DNA of 64,000 bases from positions 62,441,883-62,505,882 of the forward strand of contig OZ026628.1 of assembly GCA_964020975.1 (NCBI GenBank). The letters run 5' to 3'. The notes below the pieces were generated by a model, which ran no database searches, was not told the DNA's origin, and was given only the letters and a program-made list of their open reading frames with translations. A program made the translations under genes and the position numbers. Source of the stretch: Hermodice carunculata. Its lineage: Eukaryota; Annelida; Polychaeta; Eunicida; Amphinomidae. Position 1 is the stretch's first letter; every line of letters begins with the position of its first letter. Of this stretch, positions 51,381 to 62,515 are shown in pieces.

Positions 51381-54300
51381 AATGCAATATGTATACAACC
51401 TTTGAGAGCCAAGTGTGATGGTTTGCATGAATGCCTTCCTAGTGTTCCCCGAGAGACAGCACTGATTGATGATCACATTCGACCTTTTTTTCGAAACATC
51501 AGTGAAACCTGGTATCTAATGCAATTAACAATTTTATTTATAAAGTAAAGCTGAGTGAGAGATAACTAACATTTGACAAAATGAGGAAAACAAACATAGG
51601 AACAAACAAATTAAAAGACCAGATGGTTTGTCCAGAGGGATTCGAAAAGAATATAAAGAGGCTCTAGCTCAACCCTTATGAGTCATGTTCAACAAATCAG
51701 TGAATCAAAGTAAACGTTCTCCTCTGTAGAAACAGGCAGACATAGCCGTAATACACAATTCCATGATAATTTGCTGGCATAACTTTGACAAAGCCTCTGT
51801 GACGGCTCTCAACATGACCAAGTTGAAACATCCAACTCTGATTTGGTGCCCGAATTTCATATCTGGCCATGGGCCCCATTCTGGGGCCCTTCCAAATTTT
51901 ACAACATGTAAATTACATATCAGACTTCCGCTCTCGATGTACAACCATGATCCTTTTCACAGATAACTCTAAAGATTTTAGACAGATAAATTCCCTGGTT
52001 GATGCCTTAATCCTTAATAAAAAAAATCCAAAAGGTTCTTAGTTGGATAGGGACAGGATTTCAGTGCATCATCGTGTAGTGTTCAGAGTGAAACAAGACT
52101 GCAAAAACCCGTCCAATCTACTTTTACCACAGTTTTAAATGCCCAAAAGTGTGTCACATACCAGAATGATGTTGGTTTGGAGATCACCTCTCTACCTGCA
52201 GAGTATGCTAACACTATTTCAAAGTCTTACGACCGTAGGATCGTTCCATTTATGTACATTTTTACAGTGGCAGTGAATGTGGAATAATCCGCATGTATAG
52301 GGCCTCCATAGCGGATCTAAGGGGATTTCAACCACTAGATTTCATTCTCTGTATGCTGCGATATTATGGATTGTTTTTTTAACTAAACTTTATGATGCTC
52401 GGCGGGAATTTACTTGTGATGGGAACTTGATCGCTCATACTCATAATTGTTCCCATCATCCAACTTGAAATGCTTTAAAACAGCATCATGCCTTTACCTA
52501 CATATCTAAAACACATCGAATTGTATAATCATGTTGTTTGGATTCTTATTGATGTTCATTTTATGCCTAGGGGGCTTTCCAGATGAATTGATGTGGGCGT
52601 TGGTGTCACTTTGTGGACTTGTATGGATGATGATGGTGATGATTGTTAAAACAGTGGTTGCAAGTTGTACCTTTTAAATGCTGAATTTTATTGATATGTT
52701 CAACAAATTAGGAACCTGTGCTTGCAAACTCTCGGATGTGCTGCCGATTTTGGTCCCTTTTGTTGAATGGTACTGTCCTATATGCACATGAATGATGCAC
52801 CTGTTCAAGCCAATTTACTGAAATATGCCCATAATCTTAACCAAATTTTTGTTTTCTGTCATGTTAAAATTTCACATGGCTTTTTTGACCCTATGGACCT
52901 TAGCACATACATTTTCAACCTTTTTTGGTACAGACGAAATATAAATTTATGTGATTCAGCTATACATACCAAGGAATATTGCCTTCGGTCGGAATTGACT
53001 TGGATTTGTTTATTTAGGACTACGGGTTGGATATGGTAATGACACTGTCTTATTCAAATCCAAATTTACGACGAAGGTTGCCGACGCTGTCCAGGAATGT
53101 CCGGAACAATCTTCGTCGTTTTCCCGGAGATCAACGACCCACATGGTCATTAATTTGTTTTTTGTTTTTTTGCTTGCAAAACCTAACCTAACCGTGGCAG
53201 ATAAGTGCAAAGTCACAAACATATAATTTAGTGTTCTCAATTCTAATTGAACGATGTTTTATCATGGTGTATTCTGTAAAATAAACGATGATAACTTTTG
53301 CTGGATCTAAACCCCAATCAAACACGTGCTTGCCTGCATGACTGAGCGACCGACACTAATGAAGTGGCTCGATCTATTTTTCCCATGGCTCAGATCGAGG
53401 TAAACATGATTGCCCAAAATACACGTGGTGGCAGTGGTAAAATGCCGAGTCTTATTTTGATCTATAATTTTTAAATTGCGGTGACTTAGGCTCCCTGGAA
53501 CGTGTGGAATAAAGGTAAGTCAGTGAGTTATACCATCAAAACAATTTTACGACAGTTTAAGCTCGTCATTTCGCAAGCACAAGCTCTGCACCGGGTGATG
53601 CATCAGACCAATTGAGCGTAAATTGCTGTAATTCGAAAAAGACAAAATTCATGAGGGGCAAATATTTTTAAATTGCGACACACATCAAAGCAACCAGACA
53701 ATAGTCTTTATTGAAATAAAGATTTTAAGGATTGTAATTGTTAAATTTAATGAAAGAGGATTTCTTTTCAATACATGTGTAGCCAATCATCTACTGTACT
53801 CCGATTTGTGCACTATTTTTCCCGCACAGACAGTGGAAGCGTGGTTTCCCTCAGTGCCTCATCATGTCCCTTGCCTTGGCCTCGCAGTCCCACTCCATCA
53901 AACATATCACAACAGATTAACACGTCGATCTTGTTTACTTCTTGAAACAGCCTATCCTAAGCGACCTTAACCTATTAATATGTTGAAAATTATAATCGAA
54001 AAGACCCGAAATACTAGTGACAAATGGTCCAAAATTAATCAGTCTTCCCCGCCATCGTGTGTCATGATGAACAAACGTAGCATCGTTGCGGTGAAGTGTT
54101 CTGGCAATTTGTAACATTTGAACGCTAATAAAGCTTTCATTAAACAAAATAACCGCTCGATAATATGTATCACAACCTCGTACTTAAACTCTACTCATTA
54201 TCGCCAGCAGTCCACTATTTTCCTTCGTGCGCCCAGTAATTCGTCTAAACGTAAACACTGGTCAACTTGTGCGAGTCCAGTTTTTCCTTGCTTAATGGTT

Positions 54301-55565
54301 GACCTCGGCCATGTTGACATGTGATAGCCTCGTGGCGACCGCTGTCACAGGAATACACCTCCGTTTCGTATAGAATGGCTCCTCACGACGCACCTCAAAC
54401 CTTATAAATTTTTACAGTAACTTGAATATTTTGTCCCATTTTTTTCTTAGTTATTAAGAACATTGACACTAAATTCTAGCTCTGTCTGGCTGACTATAAA
54501 CCTTCCCACATGGCACAAAATTTATTTAAACTATTAAAACAAACTAGGGCAACTATACCATTTCTGTAGCGGTCCTTTACAAAACTCCCATGACTTTTGA
54601 TACAACCCCTCAACAGTAAAATAACGCTAAAAAAAGACCCGAGACAACTTTAATAAAACATGCCGAATGAACATTTTATTGGATCTTCTCAAGTGGTGCA
54701 GACTTAAAATTGTATCATTTCACACAGAATCCAATGTACTGTGGTGTATAGGTTACGCATTATATAAACAAACAGGCTGGAGTTTCGCCATATAAATATA
54801 CACTGGCCCCTGCATAAAAATGTGAAGGACCATTTGGCCGAATTTTTCAATTACGCTTGAATTTGTAATACTAATTATTCTGCTTTACAAATATGAGAAA
54901 CAGATGATTTGCGGCCCATTCCAGATAACTGATGACACAGCTAAGTACTCATTTACAACAGAATGACCCATACGGTACAGTTTACATGTCATACTAGGTA
55001 AAGAGTATGCATTTAATGCACACTCGATATAACGGGTTTCTTTTTCTTTTTCTTTTGCAATACAGAAGTTGATCACAGATTAAACACTTACAAACTATTT
55101 TTCAATATATATGACCATCATTTGTACACAACCGAGAAATATAAAGTAGGGTTATTTTTAAGTTGACACTTAAGGGACCTTCCTGCAAACCGCAGACGAC
55201 ATACCATTAGGGCTACTTACTTTTATATTGCTTTAATGTGCAATATGCAGCCATTTGTGCGCTCAAACATTGTGCAGACCTACACTGACTGCGTTAAATT
55301 TGGTGCACCGGCACATCAATAAATGAATAATCTAATACATTGTAGTTTTAGTTGAAGTAATTGATGTAAGCAGGTGACTGGAAGATGTGGAAGGGCTTTA
55401 TTAGACGTGTGGAATAGCGTCACACACACACACATAAAAACACACGTGTATTATATTTGTCGAGCACTATAGATCGAGATAAATTTTGTTTCGTCGTGAA
55501 TGTTTTCACAGAATCCCATGCCTCCTTTATGCTGCAACTGGCATAATGTATTGTTATTACGACCA
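51381..55565. other. Long stretch without a recognised gene
   Basis: About 4.2 kb. CpG-richer sequence near 53800-54380 might be a promoter or first exon, but no start, splice pattern or domain supports it. Short ORFs carry nothing I know. Confidence 0.35.
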
Positions 55566-56250
55566 TTAAGGTAGCGGAGGGGATTGAGCTATAACGGCAA
55601 AATAGTGACCCGACAGAAAATGAGTTTTTTCCATTTCCGTAAAGTTTAGCACTTTAACTTTCTTGTCACCAAACATGAATACTAAAAAAGCAAAATTTAT
55701 GTGATAAAAAGGGGAAAAAACATGACCATGTTTTAGCTAGCTGCAGCGTGAGCATGTCTGTTTACAAATGTATGCTAATTTGTCCGCCAAAGTTTGGATA
55801 GCAGTCGGCTGCTTTCCACAATCCAGGACCGTAGCAACGACAAGCGACCAACTGTGACATTTTGAGGTGCACTGCTATCAATTCTTGTATAAGCTGCTTG
55901 ACAAGATTAGGACTGATTAATTGGTTTGTTGTGGTGATCAAATGGCCATGTAGATAATTAAATCGATGGGCTCATATTTTCCTTCTCAAAGTGTGATAAA
56001 AAAATAAAAAATAAGGGACGATAAAAGGTGACGATTGTCAAAACGGCACTTGGCGATGGACGTGAGCCTCAGTGTGTTTTCAATGAAGGCGATTTTAACC
56101 TTTGTGTAAATCGTTACTCAGAATCATGGCATTGTATACATTATAAAGGCTTACAACCCTTTCTACAGTCTTGCCCTATCCAAGACCAATTTGCTTTTAA
56201 TGTTTACTGGCAAAAAGGACACATGAAGATCGAGGAATCCTAACACAACA

Positions 56251-56460
56251 TGGGTGCACGGTTGGCTATGGATATGGGTGCACGGTTGGCTATGGGTGCA
56301 CGGTTGGCTTATGGGTGCACGGTTGGCTGAGCGGTAAGACGCTCGCCTTTCACCTCTGCGACCCGGGTTCGATTCTCGTCCTGGGCAGCATGTGGAAAAA
56401 GTTCCTACCACTTTAACCGTGCACGGTGGTTTTCTCCGAGTTCTTCGGTTTCCTCCACTA
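56251..56460 (+). mobile_element. tRNA-derived SINE with iterated head
   Basis: Pol III A box TGGCTGAGCGG (56324-56334) and B box GGTTCGATTCT (56366-56376) in a tRNA-like head. A conserved central part follows (GTGGTTTTCTCCGAGTTC near 56426), of the kind shared by animal SINE core families. The head start TGGGTGCACGGTTGGCT occurs at 56251, 56275, 56293 and 56312; only the last runs into the full SINE. Confidence 0.75.
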
Positions 56461-56667
56461 GGCAAGGTAGGAAGTATACGCTAACATCTGTGCCATGGAG
56501 AGTGACTCGATAAGTCAGCTTGACTTCTTTCACAATCCATGTAAAACAAATGTGTCTATACTTTTTATACACTGGACCACTTGGCTATAAATATGCCGCA
56601 AACTATAAAAGCGGGGATTCGATTCACCGTAAATGATTTTATCTGCCTTCAATAATTATATGTGCCT

Positions 56668-56892
56668 TTACCTGAATGTGAAACGGTGAATAGCATTAAA
56701 TGTTAACCTTGAAGTAAATTTATATGAAGCACACGCCTCCACTAAAACTGGTATCGTCTGCACCGCTGTCGCATTTTGTGGAACTGGAAGACTGGCACAT
56801 TGCACATGCACGGACTTGTCCACTTCATACGGGGGTGTTTCGAAGTACACTGAGCGAGGGGACAGAAAAAAAAGTTGAAAAAAATTGACCAT
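56668..56892 (-). CDS. Small ORF inside the 3.4-kb TTAA element
   Basis: 74 codons with VDKSVHVQCASLPVPQNATA followed by a VQT stretch, more protein-like than most short ORFs nearby. Same strand as the larger unassigned ORFs and downstream of them. Could be part of the element's protein. No family recognised. Confidence 0.25.
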   Translation of the reverse strand: MVNFFQLFFLSPRSVYFETPPYEVDKSVHVQCASLPVPQNATAVQTIPVLVEACASYKFTSRLTFNAIHRFTFR

Positions 56893-57279
56893 CAGGGGGA
56901 TACAATAATCAGATTACTGTTAAATGACTGCGAAAAGCGACTCTGCACTCTGCTTTTAGCTGGTTGATCGGTCATATAAAATTATTTTGTCTCACTGTGC
57001 GCGGCATGTTCCAATACCACTCGCCCACACTCACCCATCAGGAAGTTTCGGTTTTGTGTCTCGATCAGTTTATTGCAGTTCAAGAGTGAGCCAACTATCT
57101 TTCAGTGGGCTAGTTATCTCCACAAAACAAAAAATATGTTACATGAGTGGCAAGGTTTCGAATGGCAATGCGCGAGAAAAGCATGGTAAAGTGCATGGCA
57201 TTCTTTATCACAAGGAAGGCGCTAATATGCGGAGGAACCAATGAAATAGGCTTGGCGTATTCTATTGTGCTCCGGGCAA

Positions 57280-57282
<3 letters not shown>

Positions 57283-57316
<34 letters not shown>

Positions 57317-57341
57317 AAAAAAAAAAAAAAAAAAAAAAAAA
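57283..57341. repeat. CAA microsatellite followed by an A-run
   Basis: About 11 CAA units and about 24 A; may be the tail of a retroposed sequence. Confidence 0.85.
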
Positions 57342-57844
57342 CGCACAAGCCATGGCCATGAAGAACACACTGCCTCACGATGCCCATCCCTTTCTCAATT
57401 TTGTGGGAGTTAGAAACTTTTTTGACTACCAGACAGACTCGCTCTGCGTAATTGTTAAATTGCGCTTGAAGTGCGTGTTGCCAGGTAAGCAAACACAGTC
57501 CGTCTTGGCAGGCAAGAGTTTTACCCTTGCGCACGAAGTGTAGCGTCATCACTTTGCATCTGAGCGTGGTCTGGTGCACTATATTGATCTATGGAACCGT
57601 CAGGGTCTGATCAAAGACTACTTCAGCAAATCAATGGATTAGGTTATTCAATCTAGCAATACAGTTTCATCACCAAAACAACATTGAAACTAATGGATTC
57701 TCAACACATATAAAACATTGGCTTTTGTTTTTGTTTTTGGTTTTTTTGTTTTTGTTTTGTTTTTGTTTTGTTTTGTTTCTTCTTTGAAGTACAATGTATC
57801 CTGGGAGTGTTTGTTTATCAGTAACAGGACTATTGTCTTAAATG

Positions 57845-58429
57845 TTACGTCAACACTTTTTTCACATTGTCATCCATCTGCTTCCTTTTCTTCCGTGATC
57901 GTGGCAATGTCGATTTTTCCGACTTTCTTTTCAGTAAGGTCGCAAGTAGTCCAACACACTGAATGGCGAATGCCCCATCCATGCCGTTAATAAAGCCATG
58001 TTGTTCTTTGAACCAAGGTGATGAGAAGTGAGTGAGCAACTCCTGCCTACCGGGCAGCCTTCTGAGTAGCGCCAGCTGTGAAAGTGCAACCCGCTTGTTC
58101 ACGCGGCGCCACATGCAAACAATGTTGCTAGGGTCAAGGTGATGGCACCTTCGGGTCACGTGGCTAATCCGCTTTCGAATCCCCCTTTGAAGCTGTCCCA
58201 TTCGCGTGGAAACCCGACTGACAAGCTTTCGAGTGTGGCTGCATTTGATGTCATTCGGGTAAATAACTGCTTTTTTAAACCAATAAACATCATTGTATGT
58301 TGGAAACTGTACATCGAAGATGTTGATTGACCTTTCTTCGAAGTACTGAGACCAAAACGGACCGAATTTGGAAAGCTGTATTGTCATTATGGCCAACAAG
58401 GTGCGAAAAAAGGGCCTCAAATCTTTCAA
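57845..58429 (-). CDS. Unassigned basic ORF of the 3.4-kb TTAA element
   Basis: 194 codons, strongly basic, GC-richer than the flanks. Visible features: FGPFWSQYFEERSINIFDV, a WFKKA stretch, an Arg-rich middle (LQRGIRKRISHVTRR), MWRRVNKRVALSQLALL, HGFINGMDGAFAIQCVGLL, and a nuclear-localisation-like tail, RSRKKRKQ. I do not recognise the family. Length, composition and aromatic content suggest a real protein. Position inside exact TIRs suggests an element-encoded protein, but it could be a host exon caught between repeats. Confidence 0.45.
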   Translation of the reverse strand: MKDLRPFFRTLLAIMTIQLSKFGPFWSQYFEERSINIFDVQFPTYNDVYWFKKAVIYPNDIKCSHTRKLVSRVSTRMGQLQRGIRKRISHVTRRCHHLDPSNIVCMWRRVNKRVALSQLALLRRLPGRQELLTHFSSPWFKEQHGFINGMDGAFAIQCVGLLATLLKRKSEKSTLPRSRKKRKQMDDNVKKVLT

Positions 58430-58709
58430 CGCCGATTTCTCGGAATGAAGTTTTCTGCTTATGAATCAATTTTGTGGACAGCGTCAATAAAAAGCTAATT
58501 GATCGATCTGCTTCAAATAATCGTCTTTTGAAAGATAAATATATTATCTGGGAACCGTTTTTTTTTTGTTTTTCCGTCAGATGTCCCCTTCCGAGACTTT
58601 TGCAGCTCATAAAACGAAGTAACTGTTGATGTTTAAAATGATGATCAAAGAATTCGATAATTCTGTTATTATGTATTTTATTTGTAAACAAAAAATACGG
58701 TTCCTGCAT
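58290..58709 (-). CDS. Upstream ORF overlapping the unassigned ORF
   Basis: 139 codons in another frame, overlapping the previous ORF by 140 bases. Reads HHFKHQQLLRFMSCKSLGRG and later FREIGVERFEALF. Whether the two are spliced, separate or a broken single gene cannot be told from this copy. Confidence 0.35.
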   Translation of the reverse strand: MQEPYFLFTNKIHNNRIIEFFDHHFKHQQLLRFMSCKSLGRGHLTEKQKKNGSQIIYLSFKRRLFEADRSISFLLTLSTKLIHKQKTSFREIGVERFEALFSHLVGHNDNTAFQIRSVLVSVLRRKVNQHLRCTVSNIQ

Positions 58710-59020
58710 ATTGGTCTATACTTTAATTTTACATAGGTAATACACTTTTTATCCATTATTTTTAAAGAAATGCTGACAAAATGTCAAATCTGATACCCTC
58801 TTGTAAACGGGCGTATAAAACCTTTGAAAATTATCGTATCGATATGAAACTTCTTTCTAACAAATCTAGATGTCTGAACAATGAATAAAATGTATGGTTT
58901 GGTGGGTGAAATGTGAAACATAGTTCATCTATGCAACGTCAAAGTCGCAGGAGCGCTGCGCGCGGCTCAATCCCCTCCGCTACCTTAAGAATATTTCCTT
59001 ACTCCAAGATTACAAATAGT

Positions 59021-59035
59021 AATGATGATGATGAT

Positions 59036-59115
<80 letters not shown>

Positions 59116-59181
59116 CCACCACCACCATCACCATCATCATCATCATCATCATTATTATTATCATTATTATTATTATTATTA
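59021..59181. repeat. ATC/ATT trinucleotide microsatellite
   Basis: About 160 bp of ATC units grading into ATT. The poly-His and poly-Asp ORFs across it are artefacts. Confidence 0.95.
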
Positions 59182-60159
59182 CAAATTAAGTTTCGGTTGG
59201 TAAGCCACAAAAAATTATGCTTCCAAAATGCATGCTTTAAGGACATTTCCTATTGCTTTTTTGGTTTTTGTTTTTTCAGCAAGTTCCTTGATTATACATG
59301 CACATATCCTCTTTAAAGAACATTCCAGATCAGAACAGCTAAATCCAAGGTACTGTGCTGTGGTGCAGTGTGTCATAAATTCATTTGATTAATCGTGTAT
59401 GAAGGTCACACATAAGATGTTAGCACCATATATATTTCATTAATTAGCTTGCTGAACAAGATATCAAATGTTCACAAAGCATACTCGTACATTGGATTCA
59501 CATTACAATGTAAGCATGCTGGAGATAACTGTTTACAGGTAGACCTTCATACGCCCAGTAAATGAAAGTACAACGGGGGCCTTGAGTGAGAGTTCATCTA
59601 TTCCATGATATGTGCATTATACGTGTTTTGCTCATATAAGAGTAGGGTGCTCACTATACCAATACAATGCACACAAGAGAACAACAGCCACTGTTATCTG
59701 GTACTCTGGACCCTTATTATATTTTTATCCATTTAAGTGTTTATCAGTGACGAAGGGGACTGTGCTTAAATACACGGCTGGTTGTTCACAGTTTTAAAAG
59801 ACTATTTCCACCACGTGTGTTATGTGTACAGCTCCTTATTATCAATATCAAGCAGCTGAAACGGAGGTTTCCTTTACTGCTCGTAACTGAAATTGTCCTT
59901 GTATGAAATCTATTAATAAAAAGGAGCTGCACCATACTTTAAAAAGAACAAAGTTTCAGGTTTGGCATTTTGCTGACAATTTAATTTTTTCATTGAGTGC
60001 TACACGTTGTTTTTGTGTCTCGTTGTGTAGATGATTGGGAAATTGAAGTTCTATATTCCATTTTTTGGAGATGAACTTGCAGTAATTTGTTATATGGCTG
60101 ACTAAGAGTAGGGTTTGCTCTTTGTTACAATACTAAATTAACACTATCATTCATGTACG

Positions 60160-60231
<72 letters not shown>

Positions 60232-60756
60232 AGTAATTCAATAGAAACAAAGAATGCCGAAAAATTCATTATTTGATTCTCCAAAGGTACAAAACATTCT
60301 CTGACCGCCATGCATCCCTTTGAAAACAATGAGCACATCCCTCCAGCCTCCACGGCCACCTATCCTCAATGTAAACATATACATATGCGTATTCATCTAA
60401 TTTTACTATTGGTGCAATTAGTCTGTGTACACTTAGTAGTGCCATGGGCCCTTTGAAGAGTTTAAAGATGTTGGAGTTCTTTAGGCTACGTGAAAACGTA
60501 TTTTTTGAGACCTGAGCTTCCAAGGGTAGTATTTAGGGGTAACAGTCCCAATTTTCTATGAAAACCATATCTTTACCGTTATTGGTGAAGCACAGCTGCC
60601 GTGCATCTGGCTGCTCAATGCACTACATGCAGAGCCCTCATGTGAGGAAGTATGTTGCAATTACTGTCATCACAGTACATGTGTATATGATATGAAATTC
60701 CAATTTTGCAAGTCGATACATCACTGACGTTGAGTATACACCTTTATATACACCTT

Positions 60757-60802
<46 letters not shown>

Positions 60803-61544
60803 TAAAAGTTAACCAGCATTGAGGGTGATGCCAAATGACTTAAACACTGTACTGTTTATTACAGATATTGGTACTTGATGTGTTTAGGATACCATAATTT
60901 CAAAAAGCTGATATCATTGAAAACCTGGAACAGAGAACGACATGGCAAAATGTGCTAAATATTTTCAGTAGGGAAACTGTTTAAACCTAGAAAACAAGAA
61001 ACTGATTTCCACAGAAACGGATGAAAAAGATGAAATTTTGGTGAACTTATGAATGTAACATTAAAGAATATTACATGCATAAATTACACCTAAAGAGGAT
61101 TAACAGTTTCATACAAGTTGCAATACAGTTCAGATGTTTATTATTACACTATAAACACTTTATACCTAGAAAGTCCGAAACTATCATTCAATGTGAAGTA
61201 TTTTGGTGGATTTATCACCCTGGGAAAACAGAGAAGGGAATAGGCAAGCTTCATTCTTTTATATTTACATTGAATCTAACTTTTAACATTGCAAGTATGG
61301 GAGAGAGGCTGGTGTGTTATGAGACCATAACACATTAGCCTTGTGTGTAGTGGCACCATAACACAAGTGTCCCGCCTACATTCCAATAAGCCACGCCCAC
61401 CTGGGTCTCCGGAACTTAACACTTGAACATGCTGGGTAAATCAGTTTCTGGACGTTTCTCTTAATTTTATGTATTAGTACTATTACATTTTTAAATTTCG
61501 TGTAATTGAGCAGAAAAAAATAAGAGGGAAATGTAAATATAAGC
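59182..61544. other. Anonymous DNA with two TA microsatellites
   Basis: TA tracts at 60160-60228 and 60763-60800. No gene recognised among short ORFs. Confidence 0.5.
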
Positions 61545-61696
61545 AATGAGGGTCGCTTCTGTGTGTGTTATGGCATAATGACGCGGGTGATTGAAGCTGA
61601 CATCGGGCGAAGCGCACTGGCGTGCGCCACGCCCACGATGTAAGCTTCAATCACGCGCGTCATTATGCCATAACACACACAAAATCGACCCTCATT
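61545..61696. mobile_element. 152-bp hairpin (foldback) element
   Basis: Two 61-bp arms (61545-61605 and 61636-61696) are reverse complements with about five mismatches. They enclose a 30-bp GC-rich loop that itself contains GGCG...CGCC. Outer ends AATGAGG / CCTCATT. No ORF. Fits a foldback MITE or palindromic structural RNA gene; no target duplication identified. Confidence 0.75.
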
Positions 61697-62515
61697 TCTT
61701 AAATGAATTCGAAATCATGGATATTATATATACAAATGTTAGTTATAATAGATTAAAAATGCATACAATTGGTATTTCAATTCGGCTTCACATTGGAAAC
61801 ATTCATTGTGGTATAATGGTAAAAAAAGGAATTATGTTTCATCATCTATAGCTGCAGTATTACCACCGAAATACTAAGTCAAAGGACGACTTCAAATGGA
61901 ACCAGCACACTTTACAAATCAGATACTATGTTAACATGTATATTTCAAAGATGAACCATTGGATGCTATTTTCTCCATTCAGTTATGTATCATTTCCTTT
62001 GCGGCTCACACCTTCAGGTACACACTGCACACATGTCATAAAATAGATGGGCACGTAAAAATTAAAAATGGCTTTCAAACTAAGCAAACAACTTTTTTTT
62101 ATGCGAGTATTACAGTTCACATTTTAATATTGAAAATTGTGCCTGTTTTGCACAATTTGTAAATGCCCGATCCGAGGGAAAATAAACACCCTCAACATTT
62201 GATGTCAACCATAGTCACACCACTGTTAGAGATAAGGCTCGTATTTGAGTTTAGACGAATGCACCTTTCTTCCACAGATATTGTAAAAAACTCTCTGTTC
62301 CTCTAGTGACCACACATCCTTTTAATATGCCATTAGTTTGAGGCAACAAAATAGTTTAGAAATTGGTGACTGAATACAATGTCCCTTCTTTGAGCAGGTT
62401 TGGTACCCATAAGGGTCTCTATGTATGACCTGCCATTAGGCCTAGAGTGTAACTATATCCCATATCGATTCAGGAATCCTCATACGTAAACAGACATTAT
62501 AGAATCTACAGTTCA
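61697..62515. other. Anonymous DNA
   Basis: Short ORFs only; nothing recognised. Confidence 0.4.

Larger units (their letters stand above)
55570..58984. mobile_element. TTAA-flanked TIR element, 3.4 kb, with unassigned ORF
   Basis: Exact 20-bp inverted ends: GGTAGCGGAGGGGATTGAGC at 55570-55589 and its reverse complement at 58965-58984, each flanked outside by TTAA (55566-55569, 58985-58988). GG...CC ends with TTAA duplication fit Kolobok-type elements. The interior holds a SINE (56251-56460), simple repeats, a 74-codon minus ORF (56668-56892) and the basic minus-strand ORFs at 57845-58709. No recognisable transposase. Confidence 0.6.

Noticed and set aside
56312-56389. tRNA gene
   Set aside because: A and B boxes are present, but the arms do not pair as a mature tRNA and a SINE core follows.
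58913-59246. Poly-His and poly-Asp ORFs
   Set aside because: They come from an ATC microsatellite and have no other protein features.
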